In this document: positions 25,093 to 35,797 of the stretch, piece by piece
How positions within the stretch are numbered: position 1 is the stretch's first letter
Layout: every line of letters starts with the position of its first letter
From: Algoriphagus sediminis
Lineage (GTDB): Bacteria; Bacteroidota; Bacteroidia; Cytophagales; Cyclobacteriaceae
NCBI RefSeq assembly: GCF_030403435.1
Contig: NZ_JAUEPH010000004.1
Location: 124,001-188,000, forward strand
Direction of reading: 5' to 3'
DNA: 64,000 bases
Program-made: the position numbers and the translations under genes
The notes under the pieces: model-generated
Databases searched by the model: none
Seen by the model: the letters and a program-made list of their open reading frames with translations, nothing else
Told to the model about the DNA's origin: nothing

Positions 25093-26295
25093 ATGAGCAT
25101 CAACAAAAAAATAGTACTTGCATACAGCGGAGGGCTTGATACCACTTATGGTGCCTTACACTTATCCAAAGATTTGGGTTATGAAGTTCATGCAGTTTTG
25201 GTGAATACTGGTGGATTTTCTGAGAAAGAGCTTGAAGAAACTGAGGCTAGAGCCCAAAGCCTTGGAATTGCCTCATTCACTATTCTGGATGTGGTAGATA
25301 AATATTATGAGGAAGTTATCAAGTATCTCATTTTTGGCAATGTCCTGAAAAATCAAACCTATCCCCTATCGGTGTCTGCTGAGCGCATCCTACAGGCTAA
25401 AAGCTTAGCAGAATATGCCAAATCCATTGGCGCAAAATCTGTCGCGCATGGTTCGACTGGTGCCGGAAATGATCAGGTTCGTTTTGATATGATTTTTCAA
25501 ACATTAATCCCAGACATTGAAATCATTACTCCTATTCGTGACAATAAGCTTAGCAGACAGCAAGAAATAGAATATTTAAAGAAACATGGAGTTTCGATGA
25601 ATTTCGAAAAAGCAGCCTACTCTATAAATCAGGGAATTTGGGGTACTTCAGTAGGTGGTAAAGAGACTCTGAATTCCTGGGATAATTTACCAGAAGAGGC
25701 ATGGCCAACACAAAAAAGCAAATCTGACCCAGAAGAAATTATACTCGGATTTGAAAAGGGAGAAATAAAGTCAGTGAATGGGAAATCTTTTGAAAATTCC
25801 GTTGAGGCAATTTTAGAAATTCAAAGACTTTCCTCTCCATTTGGAATTGGTCGGGATATCCATGTGGGTGACACTATTATTGGGATCAAAGGAAGGGTTG
25901 GATTTGAAGCTGCCGCTCCCCTGATCCTGATAAAAGCACATCAGCTTTTAGAAAAGCATACTTTGACCAAATGGCAAAGCTTTTGGAAAAATCAGCTTGC
26001 GGAATTTTATGGAAATCACTTGCATGAGGGGCATTATTTGGATCCTACCATGCGGGATTTGGAGGCGTTTATGGAAAGTACCCAAAAAATGGTTAGCGGT
26101 AAAGTCAGAGTTTTGCTTCAACCTTACAAATTTTCTCTCCTTGGCATTGAATCTGAACATGACCTTATGTCCAACAAGTTTGGGAGTTATGGAGAAATGA
26201 ATAAGGGATACACCGCGGAAGATGTAAAGGGATTTACTCGGATTTTAGGAAATCAAACCGCTATCTATCATCAAATAAACGGCGATCATGAGTAA
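25093..26295 (+). CDS. argG: Argininosuccinate synthase
   Basis: Condenses citrulline and aspartate using ATP. The N-terminal PP-loop is AYSGGLDTT at residues 10-18. Further conserved parts include SVAHGSTGAGNDQVRFD and IWGTSVGGKETL. The length of 400 residues is standard. It overlaps argC by 8 bases. Its placement early in the operon, before the acyl-intermediate steps, is usual for Bacteroidota. The pathway intermediate entering here would be free citrulline after ArgE deacylates the acyl-citrulline. Confidence 0.95.
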   Translation: MSINKKIVLAYSGGLDTTYGALHLSKDLGYEVHAVLVNTGGFSEKELEETEARAQSLGIASFTILDVVDKYYEEVIKYLIFGNVLKNQTYPLSVSAERILQAKSLAEYAKSIGAKSVAHGSTGAGNDQVRFDMIFQTLIPDIEIITPIRDNKLSRQQEIEYLKKHGVSMNFEKAAYSINQGIWGTSVGGKETLNSWDNLPEEAWPTQKSKSDPEEIILGFEKGEIKSVNGKSFENSVEAILEIQRLSSPFGIGRDIHVGDTIIGIKGRVGFEAAAPLILIKAHQLLEKHTLTKWQSFWKNQLAEFYGNHLHEGHYLDPTMRDLEAFMESTQKMVSGKVRVLLQPYKFSLLGIESEHDLMSNKFGSYGEMNKGYTAEDVKGFTRILGNQTAIYHQINGDHE

Positions 26296-27256
26296 AATAA
26301 AAACCGGAATAATTGGCGCTGCAGGTTATACGGGCGGAGAGTTGATTCGACTACTTGTTAATCATCCGGATTGTGATATCACCTATATCCATAGTAATAG
26401 TCAGGCTGGCAAAAAGGTATATGAAGTACACTCTGACTTGATTGGAGATTGCGATCTTACCTTTACAAATGAGGTTAAAACAGAAGGCTTAGATGCAGTT
26501 TTTTTAGGTCTTCCCCATGGTCAGACCAAAGCTTTTCTAGAAGAAAATCCGATTGATGAAAACGTAGTAATCATTGATCTTTCTACTGATTTTAGAGATG
26601 AATCTGGAGGATTTGTCTATGGTTTACCGGAAATAAACTTTGAGAAAATTAAGGAATCAAAAAGGATTGCTAATCCCGGTTGTTTTGCAACAGCAATCCA
26701 ACTCGGACTGCTTCCAGCGATTAAGGAAGGCTGGGCAAAAGAGGCCATCCATATTTCCGGAATCACGGGAAGCACAGGAGCGGGAAAAAAGCTATCGGAA
26801 ACTTCCCATTTTAGCTATCGGAATAATAACTTCTCCGTTTACAAGCTTTTCAATCATCAGCATCTGAAGGAGATCAGCCAGTCATTTAAGCAGGTGATCG
26901 CTGGAATCAACCCAATCTTACATTTTGTACCCTATCGAGGAAACTTTACCCGCGGCATTTGGATCACTAGTTATTTCCCCTTTGAAGGAACCCTGGAAGA
27001 GGCAGTAACCATGTATTCAAAATTCTATGAAAAGTCCCCTTTCACTACCGTTTCAGAGCAAGATCTTTCTTTGAAACAAGTTGTCAATACAAATAAATGC
27101 CTGATTCACCTCCAAAAAGATTCAGGTCAATTGGTGATTTATTCTATCATTGATAACCTTCTAAAAGGAGCTTCAGGACAAGCTGTTCAAAATTTTAATA
27201 TTGCTTTTGGTCTGGATCAAAAAGCGGGTTTAAAGCTTAAAGCAAGCGTATTTTAA
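26288..27256 (+). CDS. argC: N-acyl-gamma-glutamyl-phosphate reductase
   Basis: NADPH-dependent reduction of N-acylglutamyl phosphate to the semialdehyde. The N-terminal dinucleotide fold is GIIGAAGYTGGELIRLL. The catalytic Cys lies in ANPGCFATAIQLGLLP at about residue 131, and His is in HFVPYRGNFTRG. The length of 322 residues is at the short end of the family. The start overlaps the end of argG, implying coupled translation. Confidence 0.95.
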   Translation: MSKIKTGIIGAAGYTGGELIRLLVNHPDCDITYIHSNSQAGKKVYEVHSDLIGDCDLTFTNEVKTEGLDAVFLGLPHGQTKAFLEENPIDENVVIIDLSTDFRDESGGFVYGLPEINFEKIKESKRIANPGCFATAIQLGLLPAIKEGWAKEAIHISGITGSTGAGKKLSETSHFSYRNNNFSVYKLFNHQHLKEISQSFKQVIAGINPILHFVPYRGNFTRGIWITSYFPFEGTLEEAVTMYSKFYEKSPFTTVSEQDLSLKQVVNTNKCLIHLQKDSGQLVIYSIIDNLLKGASGQAVQNFNIAFGLDQKAGLKLKASVF

Positions 27257-27264
27257 TCGGAATT

Positions 27265-28407
27265 ATGAATTTATTTGACGTTTATCCATTAATGCCGGTT
27301 ACCATTAAATCCGGTTTAGGCTCAAAGCTTTGGGATGAAAATGGTGCTGAATATCTCGATCTTTATGGAGGGCATGCAGTCATTTCCATCGGGCATTCTC
27401 ATCCCCACTTCATTCATAGAATAAAAGAGCAATTAGACCAACTGGCTTTCTATTCTAATTCTGTTCAGATTCCCATCCAAAAAGATCTTTCCAAAAAACT
27501 TGGTGAACTTTCAGGTTATGGGGATTACAACCTTTTCCTATGCAATTCAGGTGCTGAAGCAAATGAAAATGCTATCAAAATGGCGTCTTTTGCTACTGGT
27601 AAATCTGGGATAATTTCTTTTGAGAAAGGGTTTCACGGACGCACTTCAGCAGCTGTAGCAGCCACCGACAATCCCAAAATCGTGGCCCCATGTAATCAAA
27701 GAGAAGATTTTGTGATCCTGCCATGGGAAGATTTAGAAGCTGTGGAAGCAGAATTGGAAAAAGGAAATACAGCTGGAATTATTATTGAAGCTATTCAGGG
27801 AGTAGGTGGAATAAATATAGCCTCTGATGAATTTCTAACTGGACTTGCCGGATTAGCAAAAAAGTATGGGGCTAAACTAATTTTGGATGAGGTACAGGCA
27901 GGCTTTGGCCGAACAGGTAGATTCTTTGCGCATCAATGGACCGCTGGTCTTAAGCCTGATTTAATCAGTATGGCAAAGGGAATGGGTAATGGCTTTCCCA
28001 TCGGCGGTATTCTTATTTCGCCAGAATTTGAAGCCAGTTATGGCCTATTGGGAACTACATTTGGAGGTAATCATTTGGCTTGTGCAGCTTCACTTGCCGT
28101 TTTGGAAGTTCTAGAGTCAGAAGATTTAATGAATAAAGCTGAGGAAACTGGTAATTGGTTTATGAAAGAGCTTAAGGAAATTGATTTTCTAAAAGAAACG
28201 AGAGGAAGAGGATTAATGATTGGGATTGATTTCCATGAAGAAATTGGAAAACTTCGTTCTGAAATTTTAACGAAACACCATATTTTCACTGGAAGTAGCT
28301 CGAAAAAGGAGACATTACGATTGTTACCAGCTTTAAATATCCAAAGGAATGACCTAAATTCGTTTAAGGCGGCTTTGGTCGCTACCTTTTCTCAACAAAC
28401 CTATTAG
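27265..28407 (+). CDS. argD: Acyl-ornithine aminotransferase
   Basis: PLP-dependent class III aminotransferase that converts N-acylglutamate semialdehyde to N-acylornithine. The cofactor lysine lies in LISMAKGMGNGFPIGG (about residue 237) and the PLP Asp in LILDEVQAGFGRTG. CNSGAEANENAIKMA is the phosphate-contact region. The length of 380 residues is normal. It could also serve lysine synthesis (succinyl-diaminopimelate aminotransferase), as ArgD does elsewhere. Confidence 0.95.
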   Translation: MNLFDVYPLMPVTIKSGLGSKLWDENGAEYLDLYGGHAVISIGHSHPHFIHRIKEQLDQLAFYSNSVQIPIQKDLSKKLGELSGYGDYNLFLCNSGAEANENAIKMASFATGKSGIISFEKGFHGRTSAAVAATDNPKIVAPCNQREDFVILPWEDLEAVEAELEKGNTAGIIIEAIQGVGGINIASDEFLTGLAGLAKKYGAKLILDEVQAGFGRTGRFFAHQWTAGLKPDLISMAKGMGNGFPIGGILISPEFEASYGLLGTTFGGNHLACAASLAVLEVLESEDLMNKAEETGNWFMKELKEIDFLKETRGRGLMIGIDFHEEIGKLRSEILTKHHIFTGSSSKKETLRLLPALNIQRNDLNSFKAALVATFSQQTY

Positions 28408-28414
28408 TCCTCAG

Positions 28415-29395
28415 ATGAATAATCCAGCATCTGCATTTCATTTTACAGAGTTCCCAGGTTTTGAAATTGCTCAAAAGCTAATTGAATCAGGGATTTTCTA
28501 TAAAAATTCCCCTCGCTATGATCTTCATAAGGGCCGTGGAAAAAGATTGGGGTGCATTTTCCTCAACCCTTCACTTAGAACCAGAATTTCAACTCAAATA
28601 GCAGCTGAGAATTTAGGTATGGAGTCCATTGTTTTAAACATGGATAAAGAGGCCTGGGCATTGGAAATGGAAGATGGAACCCTAATGAATGGGAATACCG
28701 TGGAACATATTAAAGATGCCGGAGGTGTTTTAGGAAGCTACTTTGATTTTCTCGCCATTCGATCATTTCCTACCCTTTCTGATAAGGAAGCAGACATGAA
28801 TGATAAGGTTCTTAATAAGTTTATTGCAGCGACTGGAAAGCCAATCATAAGCTTAGAGTCGGCCTTGAGACATCCTTTGCAAAGCCTCGCAGATCAGATC
28901 ACCATCCAGCAGCATTTACCTCAAGGTAGGAAACCAAAAGTAGTTCTTACCTGGGCCCCTCATATCAAATCTCTTCCTCATGCCGTGGCAAATAGCTTTG
29001 CCGAATGGACACTGGGAATGAAACATGACCTTACCATTACACACCCGGAAGGATATGAATTAGATGAAAAATTTACTGAAGGCGCTAGCATAGAATATGA
29101 TCAAAGTAAAGCACTAGAAGATGCTGATTTTGTGTATGTTAAAAATTGGTCTTCCTTTAGAAATTATGGAAAGACGCCTCCTGTTAGAGATAATTGGATG
29201 CTAAAGGAGTCTAGCCTAAGCCAGGCAAAGAACGCAAAGGTAATGCACTGTCTACCGGTTCGAAGAAATTTGGTTTTGTCTGATGAAATTTTGGATGGTC
29301 CCAGATCACTGGTACAGGAACAGGCCGCAAATCGGGTTTTCTCTGCACAAGCTGTACTAAGCCATATGTTGGATTTAACTACTGGTCAAAAATGA
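28415..29395 (+). CDS. argF': N-acyl-ornithine carbamoyltransferase (probably succinylornithine type)
   Basis: Carbamoylates the acylated ornithine rather than free ornithine. The carbamoyl-phosphate loop is FLNPSLRTRIST (49-60). Trp81 (KEAWALE) matches the Trp unique to acyl-ornithine enzymes. Val96 in NTVEHIKD aligns, from memory, with Glu92 of the Xanthomonas acetylornithine enzyme and Pro90 of the Bacteroides succinylornithine enzyme; changing Glu92 to Val, Pro or Ser is known to switch preference to succinylornithine. Hence succinylornithine is the likely substrate. It overlaps argB by four bases (ATGA). Confidence 0.9.
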   Translation: MNNPASAFHFTEFPGFEIAQKLIESGIFYKNSPRYDLHKGRGKRLGCIFLNPSLRTRISTQIAAENLGMESIVLNMDKEAWALEMEDGTLMNGNTVEHIKDAGGVLGSYFDFLAIRSFPTLSDKEADMNDKVLNKFIAATGKPIISLESALRHPLQSLADQITIQQHLPQGRKPKVVLTWAPHIKSLPHAVANSFAEWTLGMKHDLTITHPEGYELDEKFTEGASIEYDQSKALEDADFVYVKNWSSFRNYGKTPPVRDNWMLKESSLSQAKNAKVMHCLPVRRNLVLSDEILDGPRSLVQEQAANRVFSAQAVLSHMLDLTTGQK

Positions 29396-30192
29396 AAATA
29401 AGTATCATTAAAATCGGTGGAAATGTCATTGACTATCCAGAAAAGCTAAATGAATTTATTCAGCAATTTTCAAAATTTCCTGGAAAGAAAATACTGGTTC
29501 ATGGTGGTGGGGTAATGGCTTCAAGGTTTGGGGAATCACTTGGTGTAATGCCTGAAATGGTGGATGGTCGACGGATAACCGATAAGGACAGTCTAGATAT
29601 TGTCACTATGGTTTATGCTGGTTTGATCAATAAAAATATGGTTGCAAGTCTTCAGAAATACAAGCAAAATGCAATTGGCTTGACTGGAGCTGATGGCAAC
29701 TTGATACGATCTGTAAAAAGACCAATCAGAGAGATTGATTATGGTTACGTTGGAGATATTGTTGAGGTAAACACCAAATTAATTTCCGAACTACTTGAGC
29801 TTGATCTGGTACCCATTGTTTGTGCTTTAACTCATGACAAAAATGGTCAACTACTAAACACCAATGCTGATAGCATTGCGTCAAGCCTTGCAACTTCATT
29901 GTCGACTACGCATGAGGTAAACTTGTATTTCTGCTTCAATAAAGCAGGTGTTCTGATTGATGAGAAAAACGAGAATTCGATTATTCCTCTAATAAACGAG
30001 GATATTTATCAAGAACTTAAAAAGGAAAACGTGATCCATTCAGGCATGATCCCAAAGCTGGAAAATGCTTTTGCCGCCTTAGAAAAAGGGGTAAATCACG
30101 TTTGGATAGGTAAAGCGGAGAACCTGATTTTTGCTTCAAAAGGAAAGCTTTCAGGTACAATCATAGAAAAGCATCGCTACGATTTGTACTGA
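29392..30192 (+). CDS. argB: N-acylglutamate kinase
   Basis: Phosphorylates N-acylglutamate. KIGGNVID (7-14) and VHGGG (37-41) are the phosphate-binding loops of the amino-acid kinase fold. GRRITDKDSLDIVTMVYAGLINKN is the N-acyl substrate region. The length of 266 residues is typical of the short form. It lacks the extended N-terminal helix associated with arginine-feedback hexamers, so feedback inhibition may be weak or absent. Translationally coupled to argF' (ATGA) and argE (TGATG). Confidence 0.93.
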   Translation: MKISIIKIGGNVIDYPEKLNEFIQQFSKFPGKKILVHGGGVMASRFGESLGVMPEMVDGRRITDKDSLDIVTMVYAGLINKNMVASLQKYKQNAIGLTGADGNLIRSVKRPIREIDYGYVGDIVEVNTKLISELLELDLVPIVCALTHDKNGQLLNTNADSIASSLATSLSTTHEVNLYFCFNKAGVLIDEKNENSIIPLINEDIYQELKKENVIHSGMIPKLENAFAALEKGVNHVWIGKAENLIFASKGKLSGTIIEKHRYDLY

Positions 30193-31277
30193 TGAAAGAC
30201 TTTGAACCTTATTCAAAAGATGCTATTGAGCTTTTAAAAAGTTTAATAAAGACTCCTTCATTTTCCCGGGAAGAATCAAAAACAGGAGACTTAATTGAAG
30301 ATTTGTTCAATAAAAAAGGAGTCCAAATCCAGAGAATAGGCAATAATGTTATTGCCCTTCCCAAAGTTTTCAACCCTTCCTTACCGTGCATTTGGCTGAA
30401 TAGCCATCACGACACCGTGAAACCAAATTCTGGTTACACCTTGGATCCGTTCGACCCAATAGTTAAGGATGGAAAATTATTTGGGCTTGGCTCAAATGAT
30501 GCCGGAGGTGCTCTGGTGTGTCTGATTCAAACCTTTTTTTATTTCTATAAAAAAGATTTGCCAGTCAACTTGATCCTTGTAGCTAGCGCCGAGGAAGAAA
30601 TATCGGGTGCTGGAGGAATAAGCTTGGTTATTGAAAAATTGCCTAAATGTGATTTGGCAATCGTAGGCGAGCCCACTCTGAATAAAGCAGCCGTGGCTGA
30701 AAAAGGGCTGATGGTGATTGAATCCACAGTTGGTGGTAAATCAGGTCACGCAGCTAGAGATGAGGGGATTAATGCTATTAATGAGGCCCTGGAGGATTTA
30801 ATCACACTTAAGGACTTTAAGTTTAAGCGTGTCTCTCCTTTGTTGGGAGAATCCAAAGCTACCACAACCATCATCCAATCAGGTAGCCAGCATAATGTAG
30901 TTCCGGATACATGCACATACACGATCGATGTACGAGTGACTGATGCATACTCTTTGGAAGAGGCGCTAGACGAACTGAGAAAAATCTTGAAAGCCGAGCT
31001 TAAGCCAAGATCGATCCGACTTCAGCCCTCAAAACTTCCTGAAAGACATTTGATGCAAAAGGTTTTGGACGATTTAACAATTGAAAAGTATGGTAGCCCT
31101 ACCCTTTCAGATCAGGCATTAATTCCATATCCATCCGTGAAAATGGGACCTGGAGACTCAGCAAGATCTCACACTTCGGACGAGTACATTTTTCTTGAAG
31201 AATTAGAGGAGGGAATAAAAAATTATGTGAGGGTTTTGGAAACTTACATTGATCTACTAAGAAATACGCAATCATGA
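30192..31277 (+). CDS. argE: N-acyl-citrulline/ornithine deacylase, M20 family
   Basis: Removes the acyl group to release citrulline for ArgG. M20 metal ligands are all present: His in SHHDTVKPN, Asp in GLGSNDAGGA, the Glu pair in ASAEEEISG, Asp/Glu near VGEPTLNKAAVAEKG, and His in SARSHTSDEY. A lid domain lies at about 170-280. The length of 361 residues fits. It differs from the exported M20 protein at 5634-7154 in keeping the first metal His. Coupled to argB by a one-base stop/start overlap and to argH by four bases. Confidence 0.92.
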   Translation: MKDFEPYSKDAIELLKSLIKTPSFSREESKTGDLIEDLFNKKGVQIQRIGNNVIALPKVFNPSLPCIWLNSHHDTVKPNSGYTLDPFDPIVKDGKLFGLGSNDAGGALVCLIQTFFYFYKKDLPVNLILVASAEEEISGAGGISLVIEKLPKCDLAIVGEPTLNKAAVAEKGLMVIESTVGGKSGHAARDEGINAINEALEDLITLKDFKFKRVSPLLGESKATTTIIQSGSQHNVVPDTCTYTIDVRVTDAYSLEEALDELRKILKAELKPRSIRLQPSKLPERHLMQKVLDDLTIEKYGSPTLSDQALIPYPSVKMGPGDSARSHTSDEYIFLEELEEGIKNYVRVLETYIDLLRNTQS

Positions 31278-32617
31278 AAATTTGGCAAAAGGATAAAGTA
31301 AGCCTTAAGGAAGTAGAACGATTTACAGTAGGCCGGGATTTGGAGTTTGATGCCCTTCTCGCAGCTTATGATGTGATTGGTTCGATGGCTCATGCCAAGA
31401 TGCTGGAATCTATTGGACTATTGACAAAAGAGGAGAATCAAACACTTCAAACCGGGCTAAAGCAGATCCTTTCAGAAATTGATAAAGGAGATTTTGAACT
31501 TCCCGAGGGTGTAGAAGATGTACACTCACGGGTAGAATTTCTACTTACCGAGAGATTTGGTGAAGTTGGAAAAAAGCTTCACAGTGGAAGAAGTCGAAAT
31601 GACCAGGTTTTGGTGGATCTTAAGCTTTACTATCGGGATGGAATTGAATCCTTGGTAAAAATAACCGAAGAGCTTTTTGAGCTTTTGATAGAATTAGCTG
31701 AAAAGCACAAGGGAGATCTTATGCCAGGTTATACTCATACGCAACTGGCAATGCCATCTTCATTTGGACTTTGGTTCTCTTCATTTGCAGAAGGCTTAGT
31801 GGAAGATTTAAACCTGATGAAGGTGGCCTTCGAGCTTGCAAACAAAAATCCTCTTGGCTCAGCTGCGGGCTATGGGTCTAGCTTTCCCCTAAATAGAAAA
31901 ATGACCACTGAACTTTTAGGGTTCGAAAAGCTTCATTTCAATGTGATAAATGCCCAGAATAGTCGAGGTAAGATGGAAAGAACCTTATCATTTGCTCTTG
32001 CAGGATTGTCCGGGACCCTAAATCGCCTTGCCTCTGATATCTGTTGGTACATGAATCAACATTTTGGCTTTATAAGTTTCCCGGATGAATTGACCACGGG
32101 AAGTAGCATAATGCCTCATAAGAAAAATCCTGATGTTTTTGAGTTAATCCGAGCAAAAACAAACCAGATTCAAGCCATTCCAACCTCGGTCTCCCTGATC
32201 CTAACTAATACCACAACCGGTTATCACAGAGATTTACAATTGCTTAAGGAGGAAATTTTTCCGGGAATTGAAAATCTTAGAGATTGCATTAGCATGAGCA
32301 CTTTTATGCTCCAATCTATTAACGTCAAAAAGGACATACTGAAAGACTCTTTCTACCAACATCTTTTTTCTGTGGAAAAAGTGAATGAGCTAGTGCTTCA
32401 GGGTGTACCCTTTCGAGATGCATATAGAGAAGTAGGTTTGGCGATTGAGGCGGGAAATTTCGAGGTAGACCAAAACAAAATTAATCATACCCATGAGGGA
32501 AGTATTGGTAATTTAGGCCTTGAAGAGTTGAAATTAGAAATGGACAGGGTCATAGAAAGCTTTGATTTTCAAAAAATAAAAGAAGCAATAAGCATCCTTA
32601 CAGGTAGAAACTCGTAA
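31274..32617 (+). CDS. argH: Argininosuccinate lyase
   Basis: Splits argininosuccinate to arginine and fumarate. The fumarase/aspartase signature is GSSIMPHKKNPD near residue 277 and includes the mobile-loop serine. HSGRSRNDQV and TPGYTHTQ-like segments (MPGYTHTQLAMP) are in place. The length of 447 residues is standard. It is the last gene of the operon; no strong terminator follows before the methionine promoter region. Confidence 0.95.
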   Translation: MKIWQKDKVSLKEVERFTVGRDLEFDALLAAYDVIGSMAHAKMLESIGLLTKEENQTLQTGLKQILSEIDKGDFELPEGVEDVHSRVEFLLTERFGEVGKKLHSGRSRNDQVLVDLKLYYRDGIESLVKITEELFELLIELAEKHKGDLMPGYTHTQLAMPSSFGLWFSSFAEGLVEDLNLMKVAFELANKNPLGSAAGYGSSFPLNRKMTTELLGFEKLHFNVINAQNSRGKMERTLSFALAGLSGTLNRLASDICWYMNQHFGFISFPDELTTGSSIMPHKKNPDVFELIRAKTNQIQAIPTSVSLILTNTTTGYHRDLQLLKEEIFPGIENLRDCISMSTFMLQSINVKKDILKDSFYQHLFSVEKVNELVLQGVPFRDAYREVGLAIEAGNFEVDQNKINHTHEGSIGNLGLEELKLEMDRVIESFDFQKIKEAISILTGRNS

Positions 32618-32634
32618 TCTTTTTTCAGGGGTTG

Positions 32635-32666
32635 TTTTGAAATTCAAATAAACTCCATTTTCTTTG
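32635..32666 (+). promoter_or_regulatory. Candidate promoter of the metY-metX transcript
   Basis: TTTG at 32636-32639 and TTTCTTTG at 32659-32666 are 19 bases apart and match the Bacteroidota -33 TTTG/-7 TAnnTTTG arrangement with one mismatch. A start near 32673 would place the riboswitch aptamer 25 bases into the transcript. Confidence 0.35.
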
Positions 32667-32697
32667 AAGCATCCTTTCACAATTTTTTGTGTCTGGA

Positions 32698-32784
32698 TTT
32701 ATAAAGAAGAGGCGAGAGACAGGCTCGAAGACCCTCTGGCAACCTGGAAAGTCCAAGGTGCCAAGTCCTGCCGGTAAAGATAAA
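32698..32784 (+). ncRNA. SAM-I (S-box) riboswitch aptamer
   Basis: Senses S-adenosylmethionine in the leader of the methionine genes. Conserved core elements appear in order: AGAGGCGAGAGACAGGCTCG, the GCAACC turn of the P3 region, and GGTGCCAAGTCCTGC, close to the consensus GGTGCTAATTCCTGC. P1 can form between TTTAT (32698) and ATAAA (32780). Downstream, a bulged hairpin at 32854-32872 followed by a T-rich stretch may be the terminator of the expression platform. The metY start is 159 bases beyond the aptamer. Confidence 0.88.
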
Positions 32785-32853
32785 CTTATCCGGAACTATA
32801 AATCTCAAATATGGAAAGGAATCCCTCCCACAGTTTGAATTTTGGTTCTCTAG

Positions 32854-32872
32854 CAACTTCTGCTAAGAGTTG
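32854..32872 (+). terminator. Possible expression-platform terminator of the SAM riboswitch
   Basis: CAACT...AGTTG with a bulged inner extension and a four-base loop is followed by TCTTTCGTTTATT. The stem is short, so its terminator strength is doubtful; it is reported because of its place between aptamer and metY. Confidence 0.3.
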
Positions 32873-32931
32873 TCTTTCGTTTATTACTATCAGTTAACGA
32901 AATATCATTTTCATCTTCTAATTTCCTATAA

Positions 32932-34245
<1,314 letters not shown>

Positions 34246-34250
34246 ATAAA

Positions 34251-35303
34251 ATGAATCTAAAGAGTCAAGAGGTAGTTCAGATAATGAATAAGGGAATATT
34301 TCAATCCTCAGAAGGTTTAGAACTAGAGTCAGGTGAAAAGCTGGAACAATTTGAAATTCAATACACTACATATGGTAAATTGAATTCCAAATGCGATAAT
34401 GTCATCTGGGTCATTCATGCATTAACCGGGGATTCGAACCCTGCTGAATGGTGGAGTGGCTTAGTAGGAGAAGATAAATTTTACGACCCCACCAAGCACT
34501 TCATTATCTGTGCAAATTTGCTTGGATCCTGCTATGGATCTACTAATCCTTTGAGCCTGAAACCGGGCTCAAAGGAAAAGTACTATTATGATTTCCCTGA
34601 TCTTACTACAAGAGACCTAGCGGTAAGTCTAGACAAACTCAGGGATCATTTGGGTATAAGGGAAATAAATACGCTCATAGGAGGTTCACTCGGTGGACAA
34701 GTAGCTCTGGAATGGGCATATGCGTTAGGCCAAAAGCTAAAAAATCTGATTGTTTTGGCGAGTACCGCCAAAACCTCACCTTGGACCATTGGCTTTAATG
34801 AAGCCCAAAGAATGAGCTTAGAGTGCGATAGCACTTGGGGCGAAAGGATTGACCAGGCTGGACAGCGTGCATTAAAAGCTGCCAGGGCAATAGCCATGCT
34901 GAGTTATCGGCATCCTGAAGATTTCGAATCAAAACACCTGGATGATATTGAAAAACTAGATGATTTCAGAGCTTCGTCTTATTTGCGTTACCAAGGACAA
35001 AAGCTTAGCCAGCGTTTTAATGCTTTCTCTTATTGGGTGCTTTCCAAAACAATGGACAGCCATGATCTTGGAAGAAACCGAGGCGGAGTGGAAAATGCCC
35101 TTTCAAAAATTGAAGCAAGAATTCTGGCCGTGGGTGTGAACTCCGATTTACTATTCTTAAACAAAGAAGCGCATCATATTGCGAAAAATGCCCAAAAGGG
35201 CACTTTCAAAGAGATCAAATCAAATGCTGGTCACGATGCGTTTCTTATTGAATACGAGCAGCTTTCTACGCTTATCGGAGCATTTTATCTGGAGCAGGTT
35301 TAG
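34251..35303 (+). CDS. metX: Homoserine O-acetyltransferase
   Basis: Alpha/beta-hydrolase that activates homoserine with acetyl-CoA. The nucleophile Ser is in GGSLGGQVALEWA (about 143-155), the Asp in VNSDLLF and the His in NAGHDAFL. HALTGDSNPAEWW and NLLGSCYGSTNP are diagnostic of MetX. The length of 350 residues is usual. It supplies the substrate of the upstream MetY, so both genes respond to SAM together. One base separates its stop from the convergent DUF2147 gene. Confidence 0.95.
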   Translation: MNLKSQEVVQIMNKGIFQSSEGLELESGEKLEQFEIQYTTYGKLNSKCDNVIWVIHALTGDSNPAEWWSGLVGEDKFYDPTKHFIICANLLGSCYGSTNPLSLKPGSKEKYYYDFPDLTTRDLAVSLDKLRDHLGIREINTLIGGSLGGQVALEWAYALGQKLKNLIVLASTAKTSPWTIGFNEAQRMSLECDSTWGERIDQAGQRALKAARAIAMLSYRHPEDFESKHLDDIEKLDDFRASSYLRYQGQKLSQRFNAFSYWVLSKTMDSHDLGRNRGGVENALSKIEARILAVGVNSDLLFLNKEAHHIAKNAQKGTFKEIKSNAGHDAFLIEYEQLSTLIGAFYLEQV

Positions 35304-35304
35304 C

Positions 35305-35742
35305 CTATTTAATTCGAGTCCACTCTACAGTTCTTCCTACCCATGAAACCCCAATGTAGCCTTTGACTTTCAATTTATCTTCACCCTCTAATTTCACTTC
35401 GCAGGAATAGGTCTTTCCCGATTCGGGATCATAAATCTCCCCATCTTCCCATGCTCCTTTATTGTACTTTAGCCCGCTAAGTATGCTTAATCCCATTAAG
35501 GGTCTATCCCTTAAGTCCGGGTCAGAGTTTTCTGTATCCAGAAAAGGCCCCTCACCATTTTCTTCTCGGGTCAAGAATATAATTTTGCCGAGATATACAT
35601 CATCATTTTTAATGATTTCTATTTTAGCAGACTTTTCAGTATTCCACCAGGTGCCTAATATTGCATCCTGGTTCTGAGCCCGGACAATTTGTGACGTGCC
35701 GAGGAAAAAAAGTGAAAGAAAAAGTGCAATCGGAGTTTTCAT
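35305..35742 (-). CDS. DUF2147 family secreted protein
   Basis: 145 residues with a signal peptide (1-22). The family core is visible as ILGTWWNTEKSAKIEI, then the GLSILSGLKYNKGAWEDGEIYDPESGKTY region, then LKVKGYIGVSWVGRTVEWTR. DUF2147 proteins form small periplasmic lipocalin-like beta barrels, and their ligand is not established. A single-gene unit divergent from pdeM. Confidence 0.92.
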   Translation of the reverse strand: MKTPIALFLSLFFLGTSQIVRAQNQDAILGTWWNTEKSAKIEIIKNDDVYLGKIIFLTREENGEGPFLDTENSDPDLRDRPLMGLSILSGLKYNKGAWEDGEIYDPESGKTYSCEVKLEGEDKLKVKGYIGVSWVGRTVEWTRIK

Positions 35743-35797
35743 GGTTAATCTTGTGGTTGGATAGAATATTCAAACTAAGAGATATTAAATATACAAA

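Noticed and set aside
34251..35303. Unusual nucleophile motif GGSLGG in MetX instead of GGSMGG
   Set aside because: Leu for Met next to the catalytic Ser is a conservative change, and the Asp and His of the triad are present.
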